Below, in pieces: positions 1 to 13,465 of a stretch of 64,000 nt of DNA (positions within the stretch are counted from its first letter, which is position 1; each line of letters begins with the position of its first letter). The position numbers and the translations under genes were made by a program. The notes beneath the pieces were generated by a model that searched no databases, was not told the DNA's origin, and saw only the letters and a list, made by a program, of their open reading frames with translations. Origin of the DNA: Sinohyriopsis cumingii. Its lineage: Eukaryota; Mollusca; Bivalvia; Unionida; Unionidae. The DNA is taken from the NCBI GenBank assembly GCA_028554795.2, contig CM068826.1:106857602-106921601 (forward strand). Direction: 5' to 3'.

Positions 1-819
1 AGCATACGTCACCATCATCCATCTTGGATTTTCCATCAGGATTCGAACTTGAAATTATTAGAACATTTATTACAAGGACTTTTGCAGTTTAATTCATGGA
101 TTATTCTTAGATTATTTTTGGATTTAATTCCTGAAACTATAAGTTCTTCTCCTTTTTTCATTTTTACTCTTTCTGTGTTACTGTTTATTCGAGCCTAAAC
201 ACTTAACACAATCCAGTACCAGCGGATTAAGTACAATAAATTTACTTAAATATTAGATGCTTTACATTGATGTAAATCAAGCACACATTAGTAGAACTGT
301 AAAGGGAAACAACTCCTATAATTCAGTTAAATAGAGTTGACCAACCTGTCCCCCAGTGCCTGTGATAGCGATATACTGTACAGTAGCTAGAAAATGGTAT
401 CATTGTATTTCTATTGTAAACAAAGATTAAGTTTTCCATGTACTAATTCCAACTAAAGTTGTTGGTAAGTTCTGTATACTCCCAAGTTTTTATAGTCATA
501 CATGTACCTGCTATTAAGGTCATCTCTATTAAGCAATCAACAACCTAAGACATACATATTTAAGGGTACAGTTTAACATGAGCCCAGCTATTGTACATAT
601 AAGGTTACATTAAGCATTCACCTACTGAGTTTATGCTAGCTTCTAAAACAAATCCCAAACAACAAGAAAGATACCTCTTCCCATCATACGCTGAACAGTT
701 TGAGAAAAAGTAAAGAATTGAAGTGAATCTCCATATTTATCCAGGGGATATGATAGACTTGGCATTTCAGGCAAAGTGACTTCTTCCTGTCTAAATGGGG
801 CAAAGTGACAGCAAAATAG
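1..819. other. intergenic/intronic host DNA
   Basis: No supportable exon. The first ~190 bases resemble the stretch at about 16540-16910 (shared phrases around 'ggattattcttggattt'), so both are probably copies of one dispersed repeat. The remainder is AT-rich and featureless to me. Confidence 0.4.
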
Positions 820-827
820 GAGTAATG

Positions 828-2362
828 TAAAGCTGTGCCGATGTAACTTTTTGCCGATTATGCCGATACCATGTATAGCCAATGATTAAAATGGCCAATA
901 CCGATTATTACAAGAAACTGCCTGTTCTACAGTTAGTGAAAGCACTAGCATTTTACTGACAAGTAAACCATGCCCTATTTTTGTTATAACTAACAATGCC
1001 TAAAATGGGTGCAGATTTATGTTAACAGTTCAAATGTGTCTCAAGCTACCATACATGTGATAACTATTTCCCACATTTTATATCCCACCTTATTTCTTAT
1101 TGTTAACTCATATATGCAAATAAAGCTCTTTACTAAATAACATATTTATTCCGAATTAGTTTTTTTGGGGGCACATATGCTCTGTGATATGTTTCTTCAT
1201 TTCTTCTTTTAATTTAATGATGGTAATCAATGCTTATATATACAGTACAGTAATGCCAGGTCAAGTTGACTCATGTAAGTTTCATTGGTGGGAATGGAGA
1301 TCATAATTTGCTTGTCGAGAAAACATCTACAGCATTCAGTGATCATTCCTGGGAGTTAGGAAGCAATTCACTAACAATCAAAGTATGTAAATCGCCGCAA
1401 AAATAAATTTCTGAATTCCTGGTTGATGGAGATGTACTTTGTGAAGCTATCCATAAAAGAGGAACGGCGGTTAATTCCTGAATGCGTGAAATCGATGGTT
1501 GCATTATACATTACTTATCTTACCTTGCAAAGTACAATCATTGGATTTTAGTATTAAAATGGCATTATCTAAATAAATTTTCTTACAAAACTATTATTTG
1601 GAAAATAATATACATAATGTAGATTTGCTTAATACCTGATGTTTCAATTAAAGAAAGAGAGACTGTAGGAAAGTAGATATTTTACATTTGATAATGCATT
1701 TATTTCAGGTGACAACAGTTAGACCTATGCACTAATGGTGATGTGCAATGCAAAGACCATGGAAGTAGTGCAAAAACAGTCATGTAATGATTTATTTTGT
1801 AATATTATGGCTGTATTGTTTGTTGTCAATAAAGTAATAACTATCCCATCTTCTTCAATTTTCATTGCCCATTAGATTAACAGACTTGGAAAAATATTCA
1901 TTACTTATTTTTTGAAAACTGGCAACAAAATATTGAGATTGGTGATTTTTTTTGGCGACAACTTTTTAAAAGCCAGGACCATCCATGTAATGTGGATGCT
2001 GGAAGTTCAACAGCCACACGAGGCCTCACTGGCTGCTGTGATTGGGATGAGTGCATGTATGGTAATGATAATTTGTTGTGAGCAGACAATCAGTGGTAGT
2101 TTACAGCAAGCGTGTTAAAAAGTATTTACTTTTAAGAATATACTGTCTTTCAATTAACCCCCAAATCAAATGTTTATTCCTTAATTTCCACTATTTAATT
2201 CTGATTAAAATTCAAGCCATGTCAAGATGAATGTTATGATTAAATTTATATTTTGGAAATTTGTTTACATCGGCACTGATTATTTCTGCCAATACCGATT
2301 ATACTGATTGTTCCAATAATTGACCCGATTATGAGTATGGCCAATTAATCGGTACAGCTTTA
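828..2362. mobile_element. hAT-type DNA transposon, non-autonomous, 1535 bp
   Basis: The ends are inverted copies of TAAAGCTGTRCCGAT (14 of 15 match) and are flanked by a perfect 8-bp direct duplication GAGTAATG at 820-827 and 2363-2370, the hallmark of hAT insertion. Both ends continue into further 'CCGAT'-rich sequence. The interior has no intact transposase. It shares about 120 bases around 1240-1380 and another block around 1915-1985 with the copy near 48.5-49.1 kb, which retains a hAT C-terminal dimerisation segment. This supports the hAT assignment. Confidence 0.85.
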
Positions 2363-2370
2363 GAGTAATG

Positions 2371-3628
2371 TTCAAATTTTGTAATGGTAAAAAGTTAGCC
2401 ATCAACTGTTGTTTCATGACTCTGCAAGTTAAATAGTATTACAATACCCAAAAACTCATTTATGCTGTTGGGCTTTATTTAGAATGAAAATATCAGAAAC
2501 TTTCTATCTTACAATACAAATCTGCTGCATAATATTTATTAACAGCATTAGAGACAGTCACCACCAAATTAGGTAAATGATGTTCCCCAAATAGGGTACA
2601 AATACTTCTCAAGGGCAAATCAGCACATCCCACTATCTTTAGAGGTGAAATAAAGGAACAGCCTTTACTTTTTATTTCACTCACTTGGTGGAATTTCACA
2701 CTGTTGGCAGCAAAACTGTAATAAAGTATATATCTGAAGGCACAAAAACTTTAAAAAATTCGCCTAAAAATATTGCTTTTTATGCACATTTCTAATCTTT
2801 GATACCAAATATCTAACTTATACAACTTACAACCACATACAATACACTATTTGAAACAAAATATTAATGGCTTCAATTAGGGAAATAAAGAGGGAAGGGG
2901 GAAGGTGCTAATTCATCAAGAGGCAAAGTTGACTTTGCTTTTCTCATATGTTTCAGTCATACTGTATGGACAAGAGCAAATATTTCAAAGATTGCCCCCA
3001 CCCCCACCCTTTCCAGCATGACATGTTTTTTTGTCGCCACAATCATAAAAGTGATAGTGGTAGCTGGACATGTGACCTGACCTGTCTTAACAGGGCATTT
3101 TTCTCACGTCCCTGAGGTGATTCTTCATAACAGGTTTGACTGCAATTCATGCTTGTTGGAAAGAGTATTTTAAATCATAACATTTCATCCATGAGTTTTA
3201 TTTATGCAAGATGTTCACCAAAATTAAATTTCAAGAATTAATAAATCTCTTAATGTACTACATCCTACAACACAATCCTTACCATGCAAAATATTTTCAT
3301 TCACTCAAAATGTTCGCCAAATAGAATTCACTTAAGTTGACAAGTCACTTAATGTTCCTTCTGCAACTTAGTCATTCCATGTAAAAAAAATTTTACATTT
3401 TAGTTTCCATGCTAAATTTGTGAAAATTTTAAAACAGTGCAAATTTCAAAATTTACAATTGACAAATATTTCAATTAAATACTTATATACCACCCATTAC
3501 CATTCAAAGATGATAACAAAAATTATGATACTATAGATTTCTTTATTCCATTGTTTTGTTCATCATACTAAGATGTAAGATGATAATGGAAAATAATGTC
3601 ATTTATATAAAAAAAAACACTAACTTAC
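2371..3628. other. host noncoding DNA, 3' side of RGS exon 5
   Basis: No convincing exon. I looked for the next RGS coding exon (end of the DEP-helical extension) on the minus strand and did not find one. A 68-codon minus ORF at 2493-2699 has no recognisable similarity. Confidence 0.4.
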
Positions 3629-3693
3629 TTCTTCAAAGTCTTCTAGTGCATGTTTCTGTTTGTTTCGCATGCTGCGCTTGAGAAGATAGATGA
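3629..3693 (-). CDS. R7-family RGS protein, exon 5 (DEP helical extension)
   Basis: A 65-nt exon on the minus strand bounded by a polypyrimidine-CAG acceptor and a GTAAGT donor. It completes a split valine codon from exon 4 and then encodes IYLLKRSMRNKQKHALEDF and a short acidic end, closing in phase 0. This matches the segment after the DEP domain of R7 regulators of G-protein signalling, where a Y-x-x-Y-L-x-K-R pattern begins the DEP helical extension. R7 RGS proteins accelerate GTP hydrolysis on Gi/o alpha subunits as complexes with Gbeta5. The remaining domains (GGL, RGS) must lie beyond the left edge of the window. Confidence 0.85.
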
Positions 3694-6600
3694 CTGAAAA
3701 AGAATAATTTTTTTGCTGTATTGTCAAATTCTTCTAGTAAAAATGTATGTGCAATCTTTCTCCTGGAAGAAAATTTTAAAAATATCCTAGCAATACAGCT
3801 TCAAAGACAAAATAAAGCTTGTCATGCAAAGTCAGTTAATATCTTTGCTGTGTACAGTTTTCCACCAGTAGATGTGGGCATCTTCATGTCCCCTTAACAA
3901 GGCCCAAATCTATCTAACGAGAGTCTGGATGTTACGAATATAAAATATGCATTAAAATAAAATTTCATCATTAATTTTGTTTCTCTATAAATACTTACCC
4001 GATCACACTAATGTTAGGCAAATAACATCCCCTACCTTCCAAAGTGGCCCGGTCGGAGAAGAAGCCACTTAGTCTCCCTAGTTTCATATCATATCAACTT
4101 TCCAAAAATAGTATTTAAGGAAAATAAATCTTCTGGGATACTAAATAATTAACCCTACACCACTACCCTTTTACTGGATTTTTTTTAATGTAAGCTTAAG
4201 CAAAACATCAATGAGAATGCATGCATTTCTCAGGTGGGGTAGAAGGACGTGAACCGTAACTAGGTAAGTAATCTTGGAGAAATTATTTTGCAATAAAATT
4301 TCCTTTCTCCATTGAATCTATTACCTGATTACAATTAATTAAGAGAATATGTAGTAAGAGGAGTAAATGCTAGAAAATCCAACCCCAATCTAAGTGACCA
4401 TTCAAGGGGCAATATGACTGCATTCTCAAGGAAGGATAAATGACTCTCCTAACACACTGTCAGTACAACTGGGAAATAGAAGATGGACAATACTGTGAAG
4501 TTAACCCCTGATAAGCAAAGGTACATGTATTACCTTAATGTCATGTTTTTCAAGAGAATCCTGCAAAAGCTATAGATCCCATACCTAAAACAAGGTTGTA
4601 TTCTTAAACAGAATCTGGATATTGCCTGGAAAGATGTCTTAGACCCAACAAGATTCAAACTTTCCTCTCAGTGAAGCTAAATCATGTACATGTAGGTAGA
4701 AAATAGTGTATTGTCCAATTGAGAATAAGGTATCATTTCATGTAAGTGTATACTAAATGACTTATAAACTCAAATATGAATAAAAACAATTAACTTGTCT
4801 GTGTTTTTCAAAGCAATTAATACAATTACAAAGAAAGATAAAGTTGGTAGCATTATCCAATATCAATGTCATACGCATACACATATGCAAACACTCACAT
4901 GATCACAGCCATGTCAGATATTAAATAAAAACATAAATAAGTTTTTGTCTCTAAAATCCATTGGATGGCAAAATATATGCTTAATTTGATGCAGCCTTTG
5001 CGGCTTTCAATAGTTCAAGGGGGGAGGGGGTAGAAGATAATGCAAGTGTCATTAGTGCCATCTTTGCACTCACTATAAAGACTGGATGTTGTCCAATCTT
5101 CCTTGCTGGATTCTCAGAGTGAATCCTGGCCAGAACAGAGTTGTTCATAATGTCCATAATGTTAGCATTGCCAGAACTGTATCAGAAGCAGTTTCACCAT
5201 GAAATATGCTTGTCTCTATAGAAAAATAAATATATATCACATTTAGGACTGAATATTTCATTGGGGACAAGGAAGAATATAATATTTTAAAGTTTCATGG
5301 GAGCCTTACAAGTAATACAGCAGTAACGAATGCCTCTATCCAGTATGAGTGTTAACACTTAATCAAAATAAATCAATTGTGGAAACATGAACTTGTGTTT
5401 ATTGTTGTCTTTCAATCAATATATTTCTAAAATCAAAGTGTCGGTCAATTAATAGTTAGTATTTTAACAAGAGTAAGACAACAAATAATAATAAAGGAAT
5501 GAACAATTTAGTGTGTCAAATGTGCAACATACAGAAGGTGTTTCAATTTTGATGGACATTGTATGCTTAATGTCACTATGATGTTTGCAGGATGTCAAAG
5601 AATTAAATGTTCCCCCTTGCTGCTGTACTTGACAAAGTAAACTTCCATCAACCAGGAGAAATTAAATTTATTTTTGCAGGGCTGTGCTGATATGGCTGTA
5701 GGCCAAAAACAGGTGAAATCTTGAGTTGGGAGAAAGGGGAGGGGTCAAGTGTCCACCTTGCCCATGATCTGAAGGGTGGTTGTTTACCTTTGACCACTGT
5801 AACTTCTGGTTGCCCTACATCAGCTCTATGCCCTAAGGATAGGTTTAGTTGAGCTTTGAGCAGGACTGTTTACTGTTCATGCACATACTACCGAATACAT
5901 GCATATATTGTGGTAGTCAAGAACTATCGGGGGGGGGAGATGTTGATAAAAAATGTTGGGGGTAAGATTCCTGAAAATCGCGTTGTTTTTTTATAAAAAC
6001 ACAACCTGGGGGGGGGGAGGGGTTGATTGTCCAAATTCATGTTTTTTGTGTGACACATCATGTTATTGCAGGTATTTTTGCCACCACTGAATTGTTGGAC
6101 TCATCAATATCACCCATCTATGTTGCAGGTCTGTTCATGCACAGGAAGCATGAAGAATGGCCTTCATCTCCAAGATGTTATAAGGTCACTCTCTTCAGAA
6201 TTTCACTTGCCAACTGTCACATAGTGGGGCTTTAAATAAGGTGGTGCTCTACAGTTTCATATTTTGCATAGGATTAGATTTTCAAAGAAAAAGATTTTTT
6301 ACCAGGTTTTCCTCACTGATTACGCAAGCTATTTAAAAAATACCTTGTATTGTTAAAAGACGTTTCAATTCTCTTTATTTTGGTCTATGAGTGATGGGTG
6401 TAATTTGGATTATGGAGTATACAACTTGGCCTTACTTCAGATGTTCACCTATCAAAAAACTGCAAGCTCTACTTGGTCATTTTCACTTCCTGGACTTCAG
6501 AGGTAAATTCTGAAAAGATGAAGAAAGGCAACCAGCAGGTTGCAGGATGATATTTATTTCTTCTGCTGCTATAATAAAACTGAATTATTGAAACAATGAA

Positions 6601-8522
6601 CTCTATTACATCATCAGACTGGAGTGTGGAGACAATTCAAGGCCATCCCAACTCTTGCGAGTGGGGGGGGGCTAGTTATCTTCATCAAAAATGCCATCCA
6701 CATTCAAGTAAAGCATACCCAATTGAAGGGAAGATGCAATACACTCCACATCTTTGGTGTTCTACAACCCTCTGGGTAAGCCATAAATATGGGACCTATC
6801 TTATCCATTGAAGAATAGCTATAAGACAAGGTGTGAAGGGCCATAATGGTCATGAAGACACCAGATTAAACATGCAGAGCTGGTGGACCTAAACAGATAG
6901 ATCACACTAATTTTCCATCAAAAATGGAACTAAAGGAAAGACTGCAACCAAACACTCCAAAACCACTAATTGTTGATCAATAATTATGGAAAAGGGACAG
7001 TTGGCTGGCTGGCTGGGCTGATCAACAGAAGGTACAAGTACTATGAACTTGAGACCAGTGGTTCCTAGGAGATTTTGGCCACAACCCTAAAAAATAGTTT
7101 TTCTGAACTTTATGATACCAATTCCACATTTTTATAAGTTCTGCCTCCCTCAAAAACAAATCCTAGCAACCCTCCAGAATTATCATGTCCTTGCAAACCT
7201 GATTTGGGTCTCAACCTGTGAATTAGGAACCACTGCTCTAGAGGCTGGCAAGACTGGTATGTAAATGCAGATGTCCAGTCTAACTGGCCTAAAGGCAGCC
7301 ATGCAGAAGAACACCTATCCAGTTAGATGTCAAACAAAGGGATTACACTTTCGTGTATTATCAAAATCTGCTGCTGAGAGTCATGAGGGAAGTTGTGGAA
7401 CAAAATCCCCATTCACAAGTTGTTCATAATCGAATATCACAGCTGTGATGCTAACACCAAGTGTGAAGGTTCTGCATCACTGCATATGTGTTGTCTCATC
7501 CATCTTATTCCAGATTTTCTCAAGAGATGGTTTCTGTGGCATGGCTCTGGGAATCTTGACATAGCGGTAAAGAGACATCACAGATTATGCTATGATAATG
7601 GCCACAGATTCTGAGTTTGGATGTGAACTGATGATATTGGTGTTGATTGACTTTGATCTTTACCTTTTCTCTTGCCCCTCATATGTTTACAAAACACTGT
7701 GGACCATGTCTGCTTTTACCACAAGGTGCAGACACTGCAGAACTTTGAAGAGGTACACTTGGTGCATGCCAGACAAACTATATGCATGTCGATGGTGGCC
7801 TCAAACTGCTTACATTTGGTGCACTTGAATGTCAAAGTTTTGTCTTAAATGAGATAAAAATTGACTAAAAACACCAAATGAAATTCCCAAGTGAGGTGGA
7901 ACTCATGATGAATGGATACATCAAGAAGAAAAATGTAAAACATACACAGCATCCTGTAATCAAGCCATAACATGAAACATGTGTAACTAACCAATCAAAT
8001 ACACAGCTAACAGCATGGTAAAAATTAAAGTTTACCAAGAATAATTAAATGTTACCTAATAATGTAATACCGGTAGCACTAAAATGTTTAATCAGCAGAA
8101 ACTTTGGAGACAGATGGTTCAGAATAGTAAAACCAAATAGATTACAGGAGGAAAAATTATATATTGTGCACTGTATCATAGTGAGAGTTAACTCATTAAC
8201 CCCTGGTGCCACATTTATGTGGCAGGAGGTAGTTACCTACTGCCGAGCTCTGTAGCGTCAAGGTCATGTAAGATACACTAAAGTGTGTGGAATGTTTGAA
8301 AGGTAGACAGATGTAGCTCTACAATGATACCAAATAATCTGGACATTCAAGTTGCATTGCAAAATACAGATGGAAAAACAAAATTTTTAGACCAGTTTTT
8401 TTTTCCACTCAAAAATTCTTCTGTGGTCGGAATTTGAATTTGTGTCTGGGTTTTAGACTTTTTGGCCTCAGATCTAAGGCAGACTGGTCTGAACTGCACA
8501 CAGGTAAACCTCTGCAAAAAGT
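3694..8522. other. RGS intron 4 (part), no gene seen
   Basis: AT-rich intronic DNA. Two runs of nine or more G lie near 5931-5940 and 6007-6020. Small ORFs here lack coding character and recognisable domains. Confidence 0.4.
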
Positions 8523-9180
8523 AGGATAATAATAATAATAATATTGAGGACTTGTATAGCGCATAATCTTTAGAAGCTCTAAGCGCTTTACAACATTAGA
8601 CAACACCTATAACATAAAAAACATAATAATATTATTACAAAAACAAACACCATGAAATTAGAAAAACATTAAAAAATAAAAAACATGCTGAGAATATTTC
8701 AGGTAGGAAACATTATTAGGTCTTTAAGTTTGTTCTTGCAGTCGAAATAAGTGAGTTTTGAGAGCACTCTTGAATGTGATCACTGTGTCTTTGTGTCTAA
8801 GTTCAGTTGGCAATTCATTCCATGTTGCGGGGCCCTGGTATGCAAAAGAACGCTGTCCATATGACTTTGTTTTCATAGTGGGAATAATGAGTATATGATT
8901 GTCACAAGAGGAGCATAAGTATCTTGCTGGTGTGTACACATGGGTGAGGTCAGATAGGTATGTTGGACTAGAGACCGAGAACAAATTTTGTGTTTGATTC
9001 TGGATCGAATGGATAGCCAGTGTAGGGTACAGAGCAGCGGGGAGGTGTGCTCTGATCGTGGTACTCTAAGTATGATCCGAGCAGCTGTGTTTTGAACTTT
9101 TTGAAGTTTCTGGAGTAGATAATGAGATGAACCAGACAGAAGTTACAATAGTCCAGTCTTGAAAGAAAGGTGGGCATTTG
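8523..9180 (-). mobile_element. 3' end of a non-LTR retrotransposon (L2/CR1-like LINE)
   Basis: Two overlapping minus-strand frames, 8968-9177 and 8724-8984, encode the end of a LINE reverse transcriptase. The first carries SRLDYCN and following residues typical of the region downstream of the catalytic core. The second carries YLSDL..VYTPAR and the FAYQGPATWNELPTELR pattern. A frameshift separates them, so the copy is dead. The 3' end has a short GCGC/AAGCGCTTT motif and a trinucleotide tail (AAT repeat on the plus strand at about 8527-8543), as in L2/CR1-clade elements of invertebrates. Confidence 0.75.
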
Positions 9181-10652
9181 GAATAGAGTGGTCTCGATAC
9201 GAAAATGATGGATCCATAAAGCAAAATAAAAATAAAAAAGAACTCCAACTTTTACCCTTCTGCTAGTTTGCTAGCGAAATAACCAATAAAAATTGACGTT
9301 TCTAACACAACCAGGCATTAAGCTAATGGAAAATCTCTTGAAAGTCTATGTATTAGGATGTATTAAAAAATAGTCCCCAAAATGTGTTTCCTACTCGCAT
9401 TTCTGACAAAAACCTGCAGGGGGGTAATGAGTTAATGGGTGCATTTTGATGATGTCAGCAAATTTGAATATTTCTTGTGTATTTAATCACTTGTGCATTG
9501 ACATTGCACATAAACTACAAATTTAGCCATTCTTTGGCAATCTGTAAAAAGTTTCCAAAATCCTTGTTAAACTGAACATGGTAGCCACCTATAGGTTAAC
9601 CTGGTATGTTAAATGACACGAAAATCTATTCATTGTAAAATTTTTAAACTTAATTCAAAATAATGGCAAATAAGAATTAATCAAACTTTTATGCAAATAA
9701 AGTGTCTGACACATATGAAGAAGCACAACCATACAATTTTGCGATCTTTTACTGTACACCCCCCAACTCACATATAAAATAGGTGAATATGACAGCACTG
9801 CATAATGACACATTAAAAAAACAACATGTACTTCTTTAATTTACATAGCTGTGGCTTCAACAACAACAACCATAGTGGAGACAGCTGGAAATAACTGGTT
9901 TAGTGCTCTTTCTTTATTGCCAATGCATTTTTGTATTATGTCTGCCATTTTCAATGTATCCACTGTTATCAGCCATTAAAAGGTGTGTGCCTGGCCTCAT
10001 GTGTGGAGCATCATGGGAGGCTAGAGTATCAGGCTACCCAGAGGTGTCCAAAAAAGGTAATTGTATTGCATCCTACAAGATTTACTTCCCTCAGTATTTT
10101 TATGATTCTAGTGGTGGTAGGCCAAAAATACCATTTTAATGCTGGTCTACCACACATACTATTTGATTGCTGAAATCTACTACTTTTGAAAATAACAAGT
10201 ATTTTATAAAATATTATAAAACAAACAAAAAACCCAATCACAGTAATTTTATAAAATTTACCAATACATTTGAGAAACCGGCTAAATCAAGTCAACTGAG
10301 CATGAAAAATGTTCCACCAGTACAACAACTGGTGTGATAAAAGAGCCGCAGATCAATAGGATCAGAACATTTCAAGAATAGCCAACATATGTACACAAAA
10401 AGCTGTTACTGTTGGAATATGGGGAGTTTAAGGCTAAATGTGGGTTGTCATTTGAGGTGCTCTAAGTAATAAAGGAATAAGAGATGGTCATGATGTCTTC
10501 AGAGCCATTGATGAAAATTACCTAAGCCAAGCCAAAAGGGAGATAAAATGAGACTGACCATAATAAATTATTTAGCAGACATACTATACTTAAGCATTTT
10601 GATTTTTTGGTCATATTTCATTGTTACTGTATTGTACAAGATGCTTTAAGAG

Positions 10653-10654
<2 letters not shown>
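9181..10654. other. RGS intron 4 (part), no gene seen
   Basis: AT-rich DNA with no supportable gene. From about 10260 onward it becomes weakly similar to the region starting near 35760. Confidence 0.35.

Positions 10655-10742
<88 letters not shown>
10655..10742. repeat. (AT)n microsatellite, about 44 units
   Basis: Uninterrupted AT dinucleotide run. The long Ile-Tyr 'proteins' read across it are artefacts. Confidence 0.98.
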
Positions 10743-10744
<2 letters not shown>

Positions 10745-10987
10745 GCAGATTTTGTATTTTTTATGAATTCATGGCAAAACATGTGCTAGAAATGCTAAGA
10801 AATCACCAGCCAAGAAATATTGCAAGTTACACTGTGCATGAATATCAGAGTTCAAGTATGTGCAGGCTTGTAACAAATGTTTACATAGTGTGTTTCAAAG
10901 ATATGCATCTTTTGTATTTCAGGCACATAAATTAAGTTCAATCCCTAGATAAAATATATCATTTAACAGTAACTTACAATATAATAG

Positions 10988-11243
10988 GGGGCCCCGAGTG
11001 GCCGAGTGGTCTAAAGCGCTCTTCGTTACGGATCACTGCCATCTCACCTCTGTCTGCGGCGGTTTGAGTCTAAGATTCAGCCAATGTGGGCATGTGAGAA
11101 AGCTTGCCAGTAGCTTCTCGTGGGTCGGTGGTTCTTTCCGGGGTGTTCTGGGTTCTTCCTCCACCATTAATACTGGCCGCCATGTATAGCCTATCGTGTG
11201 CTGAAAAATGGCATTAAACCCCACAAAAACAACAACAACAACA
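10988..11243 (+). mobile_element. tRNA-derived SINE
   Basis: Begins with a pol III A box inside GTGGCCGAGTGGTCTAAAGC and a degenerate B box, GGTTTGAGTCTAAG, about 45 bases on. A SINE body follows with a CCTCCACCATTAATACTGG block and the copy ends in an (AAC)n tail. The head resembles a leucine/serine-type tRNA, but it cannot fold as a working tRNA because the acceptor half is missing. Confidence 0.8.
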
Positions 11244-12274
11244 ATATAATAAATTTTAAAGTTGGCATAAATTATTCATAAAAACATAACTCGATCATGA
11301 ATGTTTCATTGTTTATTTAATCATCCTTTACTTTTTAAATTTACAGTGGTGAAATCTGCCATCAGACTTTTGGAACTGAGCTATTAAGAGAAAAATGTAC
11401 TTCAGGATGAGACTCAGGAACACACTTTAAGTCTACATCAGGAACTTCCTCTGTGGAGTGAACATAATTTGCAGAACTATTGGAAAGCAGTCAGAAACCT
11501 TACACACCCAACAACAGGAAACTAAAGGTAAAAGTTCTTTGCAGGCTGAACAGTTGTCCTGCCATTACAACATTCTAATGCTGATACAAAGTGATTCAGG
11601 GGAGAAATCTGGACCAAAGCATTACTAAGAGCCTGTTAAGTGTAAATGTCATCAGTGGTCAACTAATAATAATCTTGTGAATGAAACAACAAAAAATGTT
11701 ATTGAATGTTTGGTTTTTTTAAAATCTTTGTAGTGAACTATAAACAATTCTTCCTTTTTCAATAATTGAAAATATATTGACTCATATTTATTATTAATTA
11801 GTACTGCAACATCAGAATCCAATTTATTTTCAAAACTTGCTATTTTATTACACTATCAAGAGAATACATATTAATGCAAAAAGTGCACTTATTTTGTTTT
11901 CAATCCCCATTAAGAATGTAAAATTTATGCCAATACAAATTTCTGGATTCAAACCCAAACTAGTGATCAAAATTTGTAAATCAACTGGTTTGAGATCCTG
12001 GTTCTATCTATGCACAGAGATGGTGAAGATATGTTTTTGTCTTCTCTGGAGGGCTGGAGTCAAGCAATAGCAGAAGTTATTTTCCTTATTATACTGTGAC
12101 TGGATAATATATCTGATGGAGAAATATAAGAGTAAAACTTTGAGTATACTAATATTTCAACATCTCAAATTAACCCCCCAAAAATATACTATAATATAAT
12201 GGACATAAGTGGCTCTAGGCAATGTTAGAGTCATGCATAAAAAATACAACTGAGTAACTTGCAAAACTACTCAC
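11244..12274. repeat. segment homologous to 36.2-36.9 kb
   Basis: Several blocks align in the same orientation with 36.2-36.9 kb: around GAGACTCAGGAA, GGGGAAATCTGGACCA, TCAAAACTTGCT and GATCAAAATTTGTAAATC. The blocks keep their order, with diverged spacers. It is either an old segmental duplication or two copies of one long repeat. No gene is evident. Confidence 0.55.
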
Positions 12275-12326
12275 CTAATTCTTGATTTGAAAATTTCATA
12301 TTATTAGAAGGCCAGTATTTTGGTGC
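12275..12326 (-). CDS. R7-family RGS protein, exon 4
   Basis: A 52-nt minus-strand exon between a TTGCAG acceptor and a GTGAGT donor. It encodes APKYWPSNNMKFSNQEL plus one base of the next codon. The Y/F-W-P-S/T pattern immediately after the DEP domain's YRFQ is characteristic of R7 RGS proteins (RGS6/7/9/11). It enters in phase 0 from exon 3 and leaves in phase 1 into exon 5, so all five exon phases agree. Confidence 0.88.
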
Positions 12327-13304
12327 CTGCAATAAATATTTCATGAATTAGTTTAAATACCTGAATACAAATAAAAAGTAAAAAATTTTACTGCTCAAAA
12401 ATAATAATAATGATAATAATAATAATAATAATAGTTAAGTACAACCCTCAAAAAAATTAAATAAAGGCCCCTCATTAAAATACCATTTAGTATGATTCAG
12501 TCCCATATAGTGTATAGGAAATGATTATGGATCCCATCATAATGGATGAATTACATATTTTATTTCATTCACTCTTAGTTCATAGCTTGCTATTACTTAT
12601 TTTCATTGTAACTTCACACACAAATTCCTTATGACATTGTGTTTTTATAATAATAACATATTTTTTAAAACCATTATAATTACATAGCTTTGTTAATAAT
12701 GTACCCAAATATCATGTAGTCCTGCTTTTAATGCCATATACTTTTAGGTTTCATATCATCTATGTTATAAATAGATATCACTGGTTCTGCTTCTGCATGT
12801 GTTCATTTCCTTGTTTGTATGTAACAACAATGAAAAATTATTATCACTTGAATATAAAGATTTCTAATTTTACACACAGATTCTAAAGACTTGTGCGTGA
12901 ATAATTTAAACAAGTGTTTCACATACACTTTACATGCACAACCAGACTGAAAAGACAACAAATAAATGACAGTGTAACATCAGCTAAATCACATTAATTT
13001 TATCTCTGTCCAAAAATCACTTTTAAACAACAAATTATGAGGGAAATATTGCCATTTGAAAAATGGAAAGTGTTTCATCAGATTAACTTTTTTTCATGGC
13101 AACAGTCAGAATCAGATTTACACAGGCAACACCAGTAAAAATATAGCTTTCATAAATCTAGTATGTTTAATTACTCTATTTTGTCTGGGTGTTCAATATG
13201 CAGTTACAAAAATTACAAAATCCACCAGAATTGACACTCTATAAATAAAAAATGTGAATTCACAGTACAGTAATAATTTATGTGTCTATAGTTTACCATC
13301 TTAC
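12327..13304. other. RGS intron 3
   Basis: AT-rich intron with an imperfect (AAT)n microsatellite at about 12401-12434. Nothing else seen. Confidence 0.5.
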
Positions 13305-13465
13305 CTGAAATCTGTATGTGGCAGATTTTTCATTTTTGATGATGAAATTCTTGAGATCAACTGGGAAAATATAACCATAGTTTAGAAGGAACCTGGACAA
13401 ATGGATCGCCTCATTTGTATTGTCCCTGCAGTAATGATACATCAGCCAGGCAATTAGATCATAAC
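13305..13465 (-). CDS. R7-family RGS protein, exon 3 (DEP domain core)
   Basis: A 161-nt minus-strand exon between TTTTCAG and GTAAG. It completes a glycine codon and encodes the DEP domain core: YDLIAWLMYHY, then the EAIHLSRFLLNYGYIFPV block, then KNFIIKN and YRFQ. DEP domains of R7 RGS proteins bind the membrane anchor R7BP or R9AP and set subcellular location. The pattern G-x-D-L-x-x-W-L followed by L-x-x-Y-G-Y-I-F-P fits the RGS9/RGS11 side of the family slightly better than RGS6/7, but I would not name an ortholog. Confidence 0.92.

Noticed and set aside
643-882. Minus-strand 79-codon ORF as a further RGS exon
   Set aside because: No similarity to R7 RGS downstream regions, and it straddles the border of the hAT element at 828.
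2493-2699. Possible RGS exon on the minus strand near 2660-2690 with a GTGAGT donor
   Set aside because: Would be a tiny exon with no RGS-like residues and a weak acceptor.
10607-10935. ORFs encoding long Ile-Tyr runs
   Set aside because: They read through the (AT)n microsatellite; not genes.
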